From Alphaproteobacteria bacterium UBA4588 (lineage in GTDB: Bacteria > Pseudomonadota > Alphaproteobacteria > Rhodobacterales > Rhodobacteraceae): a stretch of 64,000 bases of DNA. The position numbers were made by a program, and so were the translations under genes. Below the pieces are notes generated by a model. That model did not search any database. It saw only the letters and a program-made list of their open reading frames with translations, and was not told the origin of the DNA. Positions 47,137 to 56,603 of the stretch are shown one piece after another. Every line of letters begins with the position of its first letter. Position 1 is the first letter of the stretch. The DNA is taken from contig CAJJAW010000004.1 in assembly GCA_905182195.1 (NCBI GenBank), forward strand, positions 1 through 64,000, read 5' to 3'.

Positions 47137-47293
47137 CCTGGTGGCTGAGACTTCAACAGGTGCAAACAGGTCAAGGTTATTTTAGGCATTTTTTATTTTC
47201 ATGCACTTTGGACAGAAAATCATTGGAATGTTCTGGACAGTCCTATCATGGTCCCCTAAATACGCTTTAGCCTTGGGGACGTTCCTCACCCGT

Positions 47294-47368
47294 GCCCGGG
47301 TAGCTCAGGGGTAGAGCAGTGGACTGAAAATCCTCGTGTCGGTGGTTCAAATCCGCCCCCGGGCACCA
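47294..47368 (+). tRNA. tRNA-Phe(GAA), CCA encoded
   Basis: Complete cloverleaf: acceptor GCCCGGG (47294-47300) pairs with CCCGGGC (47358-47364), D-arm GCTC/GAGC, anticodon loop CTGAAAA with GAA, T-arm GGTGG-TTCAAAT-CCGCC, and CCA at 47366-47368. Its place after yacG is standard for the Rhodobacterales block. Confidence 0.97.
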
Positions 47369-47677
47369 TATAAATCAAGAAAAATAGTAGTTTAAACTAA
47401 GTGGTACACCAAGTTTTACTTGGGGTATTTTGTCTGAATCTACCCTTTTCGTCAAAGGGTGTGTGATCGACTATCTACCAGAGGTCTACTTAGCCCAATC
47501 CCTACAACACAAGGCTGCAGAACACTGGGGCGACCCTGGATCACGGACCCAACGTCTCGGACGCCGGGCCTTTAGGGTTGGTGGTGTGAAACCATTTGGG
47601 TGGGTTTTTGTTTGCTGTATTACGACTCATTGAGTGGCGATAAGGCAGATTTATTGATAAAATTTTTTAAAATTTAT

Positions 47678-47719
47678 TTGACAGAATCAAAACTATTACC
47701 ACTTAATACGTATTAAGTG
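47678..47719 (+). promoter_or_regulatory. lacI-operon promoter overlapped by a perfect 20-bp operator palindrome
   Basis: TTGACA (47678-47683) is a consensus -35. The -10 position falls inside CACTTAATACGTATTAAGTG (47700-47719), a perfect 20-bp palindrome with the central CG typical of LacI-family operators. Binding there would block polymerase, so autoregulation of the whole ABC operon is likely. Confidence 0.75.
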
Positions 47720-47724
47720 CATAC

Positions 47725-47736
47725 TAATACGTATTA
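47725..47736. promoter_or_regulatory. second LacI-type operator, TAATACGTATTA
   Basis: A 12-bp palindrome sharing the core AATACGTATT with the first operator. The two centres are 21 bp apart, about two helical turns, so two dimers could bind the same DNA face. It lies 26 bases before the lacI start codon. Confidence 0.7.
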
Positions 47737-47761
47737 ATTAACAAAATATGGTTTTTTGATT

Positions 47762-48757
47762 ATGGCTACACAAAAAGATGTTGCTAAATTGTCAGGGCTT
47801 TCACAGGCAACAGTATCTCTGGTTTTGAACGATATAACGGACGGTTTAGTATCTTTAAAAACTATTAAAAAGGTTAATAAAGCGGTGCTAGATTTAGGGT
47901 ACCGTCCCAATCGATTAGCACGAGCATTACGTACCAGTAAGACGATGACCGTCGCATGCGTAATACCTGATATTACTAATCCCTACTATCCCTCTTTAGT
48001 GCGGGGAGTTCAGGTTGCCTGCGAAAACGCAGGATATGATGTTATCATCGTTAACACGGATGCTAAGCGCGACCGAGAGTTGCATTTTTTTGACCTTGCA
48101 TTGCAGGGGCGAGTGGATGGCTTACTAGGTTTTTTCTTTCATCTCGATGTGTCTGATTTTGGGATATTGGTGGAAAAAGGAATTCCAGTTGTCCGCCTTG
48201 GTTCAGATTTAGGAAACAAATTTTCTGCAAAAATTGACAACATTCATACAGACAATATCTCTGCTGCGCGCGACCTCACAGACCACATGATCACAAAAGG
48301 CCACACCAAAGTCTCAATGATTGCTGGATTAGGGGGACCTCAGTTAGAAAGGGTAAACGGCTACAAATCTGCCATCACTAATAATAAATTGGTGGAGTCG
48401 ATCCAGTTAACAGATGAATTTACAGAAAAAGGTGGTTTTGATGCAACCAAGTCACTTTTCAAATTGGGTGCGTCGCCATCAGCTATAATCGCGGCAAATG
48501 ATCTTATGGCAATTGGATGTATGAGGGCTCTGAGAAATCTTGGTCTTTCAATCCCAGAAGACGTCGCCGTTGCTGGGTTTGATGATATTCCGGCATCGAG
48601 CCTAGTAACGCCCTCTTTAACAACAGTTAATTTATTCCAACAGGATCTGGGAGGTGTAGCGGCAAGACTATTAATAGAACGGCTTACTGGTGAACAAAAC
48701 GGTCCACCTAAACGTCAAGAGCATCCGTATGAAATAGTTCAACGGAATTCAGCATGA
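47762..48757 (+). CDS. LacI-family transcriptional regulator
   Basis: 331-aa regulator from ATG 47762 (TTG 47756 is also in frame). The N-terminal HTH reads TQKDVAKLSGLSQATVSLVLN, with the hinge helix YRPNRLARALRTSKT inserting into the minor groove. A periplasmic-binding-type effector domain follows (ACVIPDITNPYYPSLVRGVQ, IIAANDLMAIGCMRAL, VAGFDDIPASSLVTPSLTTV). It heads the ABC sugar-type operon and lies under two palindromes, so it probably represses the operon until the imported sugar binds it. Confidence 0.94.
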   Translation: MATQKDVAKLSGLSQATVSLVLNDITDGLVSLKTIKKVNKAVLDLGYRPNRLARALRTSKTMTVACVIPDITNPYYPSLVRGVQVACENAGYDVIIVNTDAKRDRELHFFDLALQGRVDGLLGFFFHLDVSDFGILVEKGIPVVRLGSDLGNKFSAKIDNIHTDNISAARDLTDHMITKGHTKVSMIAGLGGPQLERVNGYKSAITNNKLVESIQLTDEFTEKGGFDATKSLFKLGASPSAIIAANDLMAIGCMRALRNLGLSIPEDVAVAGFDDIPASSLVTPSLTTVNLFQQDLGGVAARLLIERLTGEQNGPPKRQEHPYEIVQRNSA

Positions 48758-48779
48758 AAAGGTCTTATGGGAGGAAATT

Positions 48780-50096
48780 ATGACCAATAATATATTTAAA
48801 AGAACTAGCTTTATGGCTTTAGCTGTAATGGCAGCCACGCCCCTTTTTGCGGGCGATAAAGCTGTAAACTGGTGGTACGAAAGCGCAAACCCTGGTCAAC
48901 AGGAAGCCCTATCTACGCATCTGATAGATAAGTTTAATGCATCCGATAAAGATCATAACCTAATAATTGACTATCGCGGTGACGCCTTGACCCAGCAATT
49001 GCGGGTTGCCCTTTTGTCAGGGACTGGCCCAGACCTCGTACAGACACCTGGCCCTGCGTTTGTGGCTGCCATGGCGCGTGCAGGACAACTTTTACCATTA
49101 GATGATATTGCTGCAAGCAAGGGTTGGAATGACCGCATTCTGCCTTTTTTCTTAGATCTTGGACGCTTTGATGGAAAGCTTTATGCGTTACCAAAAACCT
49201 ATGAAACTTTGGGTTTGTTTTATAATAAAAAAGTTATGTCAGATAATGGCTGGAAAGTTCCTACTACGATCAAAGATTTTGAAAAAGTTGCTGATCAGAT
49301 GGTGGCAAAAGGCATCGTACCGATCGGTGCTGGAAACTCAAACTGGCGCCCAGCAAACGAATGGCATGTTACTCTTGCAATGAATTCTATTGCAGGACCA
49401 GATAATATGCAGAAGGCATTAACGGGTCAAATGTCATGGACAGAGCAGCCATTTGTGGATTCTGTTAATGCACTTAAAAGATGGTGGGACAAAGGTTATT
49501 TTGGAGAAAACTATTTTTCCATAAGTACTGAGCAGATGATTTCAAACTTGGCCGAAGGTATTTCAGCAATGGCTCCAACTGGGTCATGGAGTTTTGGAGA
49601 TGTTCCGACCTATTTTGAAGGGCAACTGGACAATGTTGGTTTTGCAGGCTTCCCAAGCGGAGAAGGCGTCCCGTACCCAATATATGCCCTTGGCATCGGA
49701 ACTACGTTTTCTATCGCATCTAAAGCAGAAAACCCAGAAGGCGCTGCTGCTGCGCTAGATTTTATGTTTGACGAAGGCTTTTATACGGACATAAATAATG
49801 TATGGCAGGGAGAATGGAATTTACCATTACGAGACTTAAGTAATGTTAAATTATCTGACGATGTGTTGCCTGCATATACAGCATCAATGGCTGCACTCGC
49901 TTCAGCGGTAAACAATAATCAATATGGCTACACTTCTTGGACATTTATGCCTCCCGCAACGAATAGCTATGTTGTTAGCGGTATCGAAGAAGTTTGGTTG
50001 GATGAAATAACCACTGAGCAATTTCTATCTGAATTGGATGCCATTTTTAAGCAGGAATTAGCTGAAGGAAAAGTAGCAGATATTCCTGCAAGATAA
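48780..50096 (+). CDS. ABC transporter extracellular solute-binding protein, carbohydrate type
   Basis: 438-aa binding protein with a signal peptide cleaved about at PLFA-GDKA and a family 1 sugar-binding core (WWYESANPGQQEAL, LRVALLSGTGPDLVQTPGP, PIGAGNSNWRPANEW, MAPTGSWSFGD). A strong GGGAGGA precedes the ATG. It delivers a sugar or glycoside to the two permeases downstream. A long perfect hairpin separates it from the permease genes, which usually means higher expression of the binding protein. Ligand unknown. Confidence 0.92.
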   Translation: MTNNIFKRTSFMALAVMAATPLFAGDKAVNWWYESANPGQQEALSTHLIDKFNASDKDHNLIIDYRGDALTQQLRVALLSGTGPDLVQTPGPAFVAAMARAGQLLPLDDIAASKGWNDRILPFFLDLGRFDGKLYALPKTYETLGLFYNKKVMSDNGWKVPTTIKDFEKVADQMVAKGIVPIGAGNSNWRPANEWHVTLAMNSIAGPDNMQKALTGQMSWTEQPFVDSVNALKRWWDKGYFGENYFSISTEQMISNLAEGISAMAPTGSWSFGDVPTYFEGQLDNVGFAGFPSGEGVPYPIYALGIGTTFSIASKAENPEGAAAALDFMFDEGFYTDINNVWQGEWNLPLRDLSNVKLSDDVLPAYTASMAALASAVNNNQYGYTSWTFMPPATNSYVVSGIEEVWLDEITTEQFLSELDAIFKQELAEGKVADIPAR

Positions 50097-50111
50097 TTTG
50101 AACTTCAAAAT

Positions 50112-50140
50112 AAATGCGACGGTTTAAAACCGTCGCATTT
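50112..50140 (+). other. 14-bp perfect hairpin between the binding protein and permease genes
   Basis: AAATGCGACGGTTT (50112-50125) and AAACCGTCGCATTT (50127-50140) separated by one base, so the real loop is a few A/T bases. Only a short T-run follows. The position matches REP-like or attenuating stem-loops known from malE-malF-type operons, which protect the 5' mRNA and lower permease synthesis. Confidence 0.75.
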
Positions 50141-50172
50141 ACTCATTAAATCCAACATATGAAAGCTATTAT

Positions 50173-51015
50173 ATGTATCGACTATTCATCTTACCAACGA
50201 TGATTATAAATATTGCAGTCATATCAATACCTGCGATCTTAACGATCATTTTGGCCTTCTACCGTTGGGACGGCATTTCTGATCCGGTTTTTATTGGTCT
50301 GGAAAACTTTGAAAGACTTTGGAATGATCGAATTTTTTGGAAAGCTCTTCGTAATAATTTGATTTGGACGGCTTTGTTCTTAACATTCCCTATTATCATA
50401 GGATTAGTAGTTGCATCATTACTTCTTACGGTTAGGCGTGGGAGTACATTTTTCCAGATTATTTACTTGTTCCCACTTGTTATCTCTGCGGTCATTTCTG
50501 CAAGAGTTTGGCAAGGTATGATTTACAACCCTCAAAGTGGGATAGTAGCCCTATTGGAACGCTATGGGCTGGACTTATATGATCCGCTTTCAAGAACTGC
50601 GACAGCTCTTTATGGGGTTGCTGTCGTTGACCTATGGCATTGGTGGGGGTTTATGGCAGTGATATTTTTTGCGGCTCTTAGGCAAGTACCGCAAGAACAG
50701 ATAGAGGCAGCACGGCTTGAAGGTGCAACATATTTTCAAATGATGAGATGGGTTCTAATCCCAGGAATAATGCCAACGATAACTTTAATGATGATTATGA
50801 CCGTAATTTGGTCTTTTTTAGTCTTTGATTTTGTTTACGTCATGACACAGGGCGGTCCAGCTTCATCGTCCGAAGTCCTGTCTACAATGGCCTATAGGCG
50901 AGCTTTTTATGAGCTAAAGGTCGGCAACGCCGCAGCCATTGCAATAGTGATAAGTTTATTTGGTCTTGTAGCTACCTTTTTCTACCTTCGCCTTCAGCGT
51001 GGGGAGGGAGAATAA
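50173..51015 (+). CDS. ABC sugar transporter permease, MalF/UgpA type
   Basis: 280-aa membrane protein of about six helices with the cytoplasmic EAA loop: EQIEAARLEGATYFQMMRWV followed by LIPGIMPTI. It pairs with the next permease, whose ATG shares the last base of its TAA (TAATG, 51015). The binding site before ATG 50173 is weak, consistent with lower expression than the binding protein. Confidence 0.92.
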   Translation: MYRLFILPTMIINIAVISIPAILTIILAFYRWDGISDPVFIGLENFERLWNDRIFWKALRNNLIWTALFLTFPIIIGLVVASLLLTVRRGSTFFQIIYLFPLVISAVISARVWQGMIYNPQSGIVALLERYGLDLYDPLSRTATALYGVAVVDLWHWWGFMAVIFFAALRQVPQEQIEAARLEGATYFQMMRWVLIPGIMPTITLMMIMTVIWSFLVFDFVYVMTQGGPASSSEVLSTMAYRRAFYELKVGNAAAIAIVISLFGLVATFFYLRLQRGEGE

Positions 51016-51848
51016 TGAATATGTTAGAAAGCCGCAATACAGTCATTTTAAGCTATTTTATTTTAGGATTTGCGGCGTTTACAGCATTGTTTCCACTTGC
51101 TTTGATGTTGTTGAACTCTCTTAAAACTGTTCCAGAGATCATCGCAAGCCCTTTAGCGCCACCGGAACAATTAGTTTGGGAAAATTATGCAAACGCTTGG
51201 AAGCATTCGAAGTTTAGTCGAACTTTTATGAACTCAGCAGTGTTAGTGTTTTTAACTACCGCGTTGGTATTATCCACTGGGTCTTTGACTGCATATGTCC
51301 TCGCTCGAAAAAAAATTAAGACTTGGGCTCTTGTCACTGCTTATTTGCTGGCCACAACAACCGCGCCCATTCAATTATTCCTATTTCCCTTGTACTTTGG
51401 CTTTGCTCACCTGGGCCTAATCAATAACATATTTGCAGTTTCAGTTGTTTATTGTGCGATTTACAGCCCTTTTTCTATCATGCTTTTGCGCACTTATTTC
51501 TTGGCAGTTCCAAAGGAATTAGAGGAAGCCGCGTTGGTCGATGGCGCAACGCCATGGCAAGTGTTTTCAAAGGTATATCTACCCCTAGTATGGCCGGGGA
51601 TGCTGACAGTTGCACTAATTATTGGAATGTACACTTGGAATGAATTTCTCATCGCAACAACATTTTTGCAAAATCAGGAATCTCGAACGGCGATTGTTTC
51701 GTATTTTTTATTGTCAGGGCAGTATGAGACTAATTGGGGAGAATTAATGGCAGGGGCAGTTCTTGTTGTAATGCCAATTATAATTTTATTCATTTTTCTT
51801 CAGAAAAAATTCATTGATGGAATTACAGGTGGGTCTGTAAAAGGCTGA
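51015..51848 (+). CDS. ABC sugar transporter permease, MalG/UgpE type
   Basis: 277-aa membrane protein with six helices. The EAA motif (VPKELEEAALVDGATPWQVF, then SKVYLPLVWPG) contacts the ATPase. The C-terminus GGSVKG is typical of MalG-like subunits. It overlaps the first permease by one base and is followed 22 bases later by the ADP-ribosylglycohydrolase gene. Confidence 0.92.
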   Translation: MNMLESRNTVILSYFILGFAAFTALFPLALMLLNSLKTVPEIIASPLAPPEQLVWENYANAWKHSKFSRTFMNSAVLVFLTTALVLSTGSLTAYVLARKKIKTWALVTAYLLATTTAPIQLFLFPLYFGFAHLGLINNIFAVSVVYCAIYSPFSIMLLRTYFLAVPKELEEAALVDGATPWQVFSKVYLPLVWPGMLTVALIIGMYTWNEFLIATTFLQNQESRTAIVSYFLLSGQYETNWGELMAGAVLVVMPIIILFIFLQKKFIDGITGGSVKG

Positions 51849-51870
51849 ACCAAAAGGGATTGGTATTATT

Positions 51871-53986
51871 ATGTCAATACAAGAAGATTATATCGAGCGC
51901 GTTTACGCTGGCGTACTAGGGAAGCTAATCGGCGTATATTTAGGTCGCCCATTTGAGGGCTGGACCTATGAGAGGATTATGAAAGAGCTGGGTCCAATTG
52001 AATATTATGTACATGAAAAATTAGGTGATCCTCTCGTTGTTACGGATGATGATGTGGCAGGTACATTTACGTTTTTAAGAGCTTTGGAGGATCATGGGCT
52101 CTCACCAGATCTTACATCTGAGGATATTGGAAAAACTTGGCTGAATTATCTTGTCGAAAAACGAAGTGTACTTTGGTGGGGCGGCAATGGTAACTCATCC
52201 GAACATACGGCTTGGCTTAATTTAAAAAATGGTATTCCTGCGCCAGACAGTGGATCAATAGCCGTAAATGGGTTAACTGTTGCTGAACAAATAGGTGCGC
52301 AAATTTTCATTGATGGCTGGGCGCTTGTTGCGCCAGGAAAGCCTTTACTTGCCGCTAAATTCGCCAAAAAAGCTGGTAGTGTAAGTCATGATGGAGAGTC
52401 TGTTTATGCCGCAATTTTGTGGGCTGCGATGGAGGCTGAGGCATTTATTTCTGCTGAACGTCGACCACTTACTAAACCTTGGTTTGTCGCAAATACCACT
52501 GGATTGCCAAATAGCTAAGCTCATTAAAGATATCCGCCAATGGCATAAATTGTTTCCCGACTGGCAGGATTGCCGTCAGAAAATTGCAGATAATTACGGC
52601 TATGATAAATACCATGGCAACTGCCATGTTATGCCAAACCATGCTCTCATGATTATGGCTTTACTGTACGCGCCACATGATTTCTCAAAAGGGCAGATGA
52701 TCGTGAATACTGCGGGGTGGGATACAGATTGCAACGCTGGCAACCTGGGTTGTCTGCATGGTATTATGCTGGGCTTGGATGGGTTAAATCAAGGCCCAGA
52801 TTGGCGTGGTCCACTTGCGGATCGTATGCTGATATCTTCAGCAGATGGGGGAAACTCAATCAATGACGCAGTCAAAATGGCCTATTACATTGCAAACTTA
52901 GGATATGCTTTGGCAGGTGAAGCTTTGCTGGAACTACCAAAAAGTGGCGCCCAGTTCCATTTTTCTTTGCCAGGATCAACCCAAGGGTTTCAGATAGCGG
53001 AAGGTACTACTCAACTTACAAATGTTGGAGTGAAAGGGGAGCATCACAACGGCGTAGAAATGTTGAGTATAGATTTTGACAAGCTTACAATGAATTCTGA
53101 AGTCTTTTGTACGACGCCTACGTTCATGTCGCACGAAGTCCTGAAAATGCGTACTTATGATTTAATGGCAACACCACTACTATATTCTGGGCAGAGGCTC
53201 TCTGCGCAAATTTTGTTGCAATCAGACACGCAAGGAGATGTTGAAGTTAGCCTGCTAATCAGGTGCTACGGCTTAAACGATAAATTAGTAGATCATGAAA
53301 GTGAAGCAGCTACATTCTCTGCAGGTCAAACAGCCTCTATGGATTGGACTGTGCCAGACTGTGGATCACAACCAATTGCGGAATTAGGAGTAGTTATCAG
53401 ATCCAAGGGTTCTGCCCAAACAGGGCGAGTTTTAATCGATAGAATAAGCTGGTCAGGAACACCTAAATTATTTTTGACTCGTCCAGAAGAGCCAGGTGAT
53501 TTTTGGCATCGAGCTTGGGTAAATGGCGTTGATGTTTTTACAGCGCAAAAGTTCAAACAAAGTTTTCATATTTCCCAGGAGCGAGGTGAAGGGATTATTA
53601 TTCATGGCACCCGACAGTGGACAGATTATGAGGTTTCAGGGGACATCTCATTACATCTTGGAAAATACGCGGGCCTAACTGCGCGCACCCAAGGCTTGCG
53701 ACGTTTTTATGCGGCTCGAATTACCCGCAGTGGCAATTTTGAGCTTGTTCGAACTTTTGATGAAAAAACAACGGTACTAGCTACATCTAAGTTTCCAGTC
53801 GAACTTGATAAAATTTTTAAACTCTCGCTAAGAGTGTCGGGTCGGCATGTCCATGCCCAAGCTGATGATGTTAACCTTGCTTTTACAGATCAATCTCCAG
53901 AGGCGATGCTCAATGGTGGAATAGGATTGATTGTGGCTGACGGGGCAGCGTCTGCTCTTTTCTTCAATGTTTCAGAAGCAGTATGA
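51871..53986 (+). pseudogene. ADP-ribosylglycohydrolase-family protein with C-terminal beta domains, frameshifted
   Basis: Two frames of one gene. The first (51871-52518) holds the N-terminal helical domain: YAGVLGKLIGVYLGRPFEGW, the metal motif VTDDDVAGTFTFL (TDDD), SSEHTAWLN and SHDGESVYAAILWAAMEAEAF. The second resumes one base over at DHLLNLGLS near 52460 and carries NTAGWDTDCNAGNLG, with the second metal Asp pair, and SSADGGNSINDAV. Removing one base at about 52455-52462 gives about 704 aa. From residue about 370 come beta-rich modules, the last resembling a LamG/concanavalin fold. It probably processes a ribosyl or glycosyl compound imported by this operon. Confidence 0.85.
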
Positions 53987-54029
53987 ATTTGAGCCAGTAC
54001 AAAGCTAATTTAATAAAGGAAACCTTAAT

Positions 54030-55094
54030 ATGGCACGAGTTGAAATTGAGAATATTGATAAAAACTATGGTGCTGTCAAAATCCTCAAAGATATATCTAT
54101 TTCAGTAAAAGATGGTGAGTTTTTGGTTCTTGTGGGACCATCTGGATGTGGAAAATCTACGTTGCTTAGAATGATTGCTGGCCTTGAAAATATATCAGCT
54201 GGGGAAATATATATTGGTGACAGAGTTGTAAATAACTTACCTCCAAAAGAGCGTGACGTGTCGATGGTTTTTCAAAATTACGCACTGTATCCGCACTTGA
54301 CCGTTGCTGAAAATATTGGATTTTCTTTAATTTTAGCTGGGACACCTAAAGCGGAAAAGGAGCGTCTAGTTCATGACGCTGCAGATGTTTTAGGTCTATC
54401 AGACCTTCTTGAGCGCAAACCAAAAAACTTGTCTGGTGGTCAGCGACAAAGAGTTGCTATGGGACGCGCAATCATTCGAAGGCCGAAAGCCTTTTTATTC
54501 GATGAACCGTTGAGCAATTTAGACGCGAAATTACGGGTTGCTATGCGTGCTGAGATTAAATCATTGCACGAAAGATTCAAAACAACTGCGATTTACGTGA
54601 CGCATGATCAAGTCGAAGCTATGACTATGGCTGATCGGATTGTCGTCATGAATGAGGGGCGTATTGAGCAAATTGGCCACCCTCTGGAATTGTACGATAA
54701 ACCTGTGAATGCATTTGTGGCTGGATTTATTGGAACTCCTTCAATGAACCTTCTTGAAGCGAAGGTTGATTTGTCTGGAAAATACCCAATGGCCTTGTTT
54801 GAGACAGGAGAAAAGTTACCACTACCGGTCAAAGCCAATTTGAAAGATGGTAATGATATTATCTATGGACTACGTCCCGAATACTGCAAAATTTCCAAAA
54901 CTGGGCATATGTCGAAGGTGGAAGCTATCGAACCTATGGGCTCAGAAACGCATCTAATTTTACGATTTGCTGCTCAGCGAGTTGTGATGGCCATCCATGA
55001 TAGATTGAATGTCTCACCTGGCGAAAACCTTACTTTCGAGCCTAATGTTGAAAAAGTAGTAATTTTTGATAAAAAATCTGGCCACGCTCTCTAA
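54030..55094 (+). CDS. ABC sugar transporter ATPase, UgpC/MalK type
   Basis: 354-aa ATPase with Walker A GPSGCGKST, Q-loop MVFQNYALYPHLTV, signature LSGGQRQRVAMG, Walker B FLFDEPLSNLDAKLR and the switch His in VTHDQVEAM. The C-terminal OB-like regulatory domain has YGLRPEYCKI. AAGGA precedes the ATG. It completes the importer: binding protein, two permeases and ATPase. No second regulator or terminator hairpin was seen after it. Confidence 0.94.
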   Translation: MARVEIENIDKNYGAVKILKDISISVKDGEFLVLVGPSGCGKSTLLRMIAGLENISAGEIYIGDRVVNNLPPKERDVSMVFQNYALYPHLTVAENIGFSLILAGTPKAEKERLVHDAADVLGLSDLLERKPKNLSGGQRQRVAMGRAIIRRPKAFLFDEPLSNLDAKLRVAMRAEIKSLHERFKTTAIYVTHDQVEAMTMADRIVVMNEGRIEQIGHPLELYDKPVNAFVAGFIGTPSMNLLEAKVDLSGKYPMALFETGEKLPLPVKANLKDGNDIIYGLRPEYCKISKTGHMSKVEAIEPMGSETHLILRFAAQRVVMAIHDRLNVSPGENLTFEPNVEKVVIFDKKSGHAL

Positions 55095-55126
55095 ACACCT
55101 AATATTTATGTAATTCCTATGAACCT

Positions 55127-55306
55127 TCAATCATCAGGCATAAGCCCTGTAGCGATCAGTTCGTGCTCAAGCCGCTTTAGCTTACTTAGAACTTTACGCC
55201 CGACCTTCGCCGCGTGGCGCTGGCAATAATAGGATATTAAACACAGGCCATTTATGAGAAACTTAACCGCAATAAACGTGATAATTTGATTGTAACAGCC
55301 AACCAA
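55127..55306 (-). CDS. possible 59-aa protein downstream of the desaturase gene
   Basis: A leftward frame from TTG 55306, beginning 16 bases after the sterol-desaturase-like stop. It encodes a hydrophobic helix (FIAVKFLINGLCLISYYC) and then a basic helical tail (KVGRKVLSKLKRLEHELIA) ending TGLMPDD. The amphipathic tail looks protein-like and the placement suits an operon partner. However, the start is TTG with a poor binding site and no family is recognised. It may instead be a remnant. Confidence 0.3.
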   Translation of the reverse strand: MVGCYNQIITFIAVKFLINGLCLISYYCQRHAAKVGRKVLSKLKRLEHELIATGLMPDD

Positions 55307-55321
55307 CTATAATGCTCTGGA

Positions 55322-56326
55322 TCACTGGATTTTTTTTAGAGATTTCTGTTTTAGACGGTTTTTTAATCGAGTTTTTGATTGTTCACTGCCGTCGTGAAAT
55401 GTACCGAACCAGCGATCTAGTGGCAGAATGCCATCAGCATAATTACACTCAAAGTATTTGTGGTGAAGATAATGTGCATAACCGTCAATATCGCAGCTAT
55501 CACCGTTCTCTTTTTGAATGCGTTCAAAGCCTGCATGCCCGGGAGCTGGGCTAAGGCCCGCATGAACTAATGTTATAACAACAAAAGCGGGGTGAAACGG
55601 AAAAAATAGATACAGGAGTGCACACGAAAAATATAGTAGGTGCTCCATGGGATGCATCGCTAATCCAGACCAAGGCCCTGGATTAGTATTTTTATGGTGG
55701 ACGTGATGGGCAAGCCTGTAAAGAGGGGCCCAGTGTATCAACCGATGGATCAGATAAAAATGTAAATCACGCCAAAAATGTATCAATAAAACCATAGTAA
55801 CAAAATAGAGGACATGGTCTTCAATCTTTATGACTGATACAAAATTATTTGCTGCAAACCAAAGTATGCACATCTCCAACACTGTCCAGATCGTCACGCC
55901 GCTCGCAAATGTTAGAAAAATATTGTCTAGGTTTTGATTGCCAAACAAAAACTGTTTAGTATTTTTTGAGGGCCACCTGGGGTTGAATTTATATTCAGAA
56001 CCTTGGTTGCGTTGGATGTATAATTTGTAATGGAAAGCTCCAAAGTAAACTGAAACCAGTACTGAGTTTCGTAAGAATAATAATACAAATAAAGTGAATG
56101 TTGGCTTTGCAAAAGCATCCAGCGTTGGTGACAGATAAAACCAAGAAATCAAACCAACCACAACATAAAAAATATTCCATGGTAGAAAATAACCAGGAAT
56201 TGAGATAATCCATTTCGCCGCAGCCATGGGTTTGGGTGGCCACACAAAAACTGGAGGGTAGCCAACACGTTTCTTGGGGATATAATATCCTTTTTTGTCT
56301 CTTATTCCAAACTTCGCTTCGGCCAA
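55322..56326 (-). CDS. sterol desaturase / fatty acid hydroxylase superfamily protein
   Basis: 334-aa membrane protein with several N-terminal helices and the histidine clusters of the di-iron hydroxylase family: HFYLIHRLIH, LAHHVHHKNTNPGP, HPMEH and HYLHHKYFECNY. It would hydroxylate or desaturate a lipid chain at the membrane with O2. The start is TTG 56326 with AGGGG seven bases upstream. It is convergent with the ABC operon. Lipid substrate unknown; ornithine-lipid or carotenoid hydroxylases belong to the same superfamily. Confidence 0.9.
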   Translation of the reverse strand: MAEAKFGIRDKKGYYIPKKRVGYPPVFVWPPKPMAAAKWIISIPGYFLPWNIFYVVVGLISWFYLSPTLDAFAKPTFTLFVLLFLRNSVLVSVYFGAFHYKLYIQRNQGSEYKFNPRWPSKNTKQFLFGNQNLDNIFLTFASGVTIWTVLEMCILWFAANNFVSVIKIEDHVLYFVTMVLLIHFWRDLHFYLIHRLIHWAPLYRLAHHVHHKNTNPGPWSGLAMHPMEHLLYFSCALLYLFFPFHPAFVVITLVHAGLSPAPGHAGFERIQKENGDSCDIDGYAHYLHHKYFECNYADGILPLDRWFGTFHDGSEQSKTRLKNRLKQKSLKKIQ

Positions 56327-56603
56327 AACATACCCCTATTATTACAAAAGTCTAAATTTCTTTTAAACTTCCACCCGTGTCCAAACCGGATACCTAGTAT
56401 TTTATAGTAATAGATATCACCATTTTCTAAACCTTTTTATAGAATGAATTTTCAAGAAAATTCATTCTAACCAGCGTTACTAATATCGATCTTATTGTAC
56501 GATACTTTGATCCACACCTTAGCGTGTCTATTTCTCGCTCCAAACTGCAAAAACCTAATAAGCTTTGCCAAGAGAGAAGGTCTTTTGGCCCTGTCCACAA
56601 AGT

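Larger units (their letters stand above)
47369..47761. other. intergenic region between tRNA-Phe and the lacI gene
   Basis: About 390 bases marking the switch from core genes to an accessory operon. The first 250 bases are GC-richer, with a CCAAC/GTTGG pairing (around 47550-47583) and a possible terminator near 47590-47613 (AAACC, GGGT, then GTTTTT). A 67-codon frame at 47430-47633 has no family match or binding site and is not called. The last 100 bases hold the lacI promoter and operators. No integrase or repeat of the tRNA 3' end was seen. Confidence 0.5.

Noticed and set aside
47430-47633. 67-codon frame after tRNA-Phe, first considered as an integrated-element gene
   Set aside because: Starts at TTG without a binding site, lacks any family match, and no integrase or duplicated tRNA end is present.
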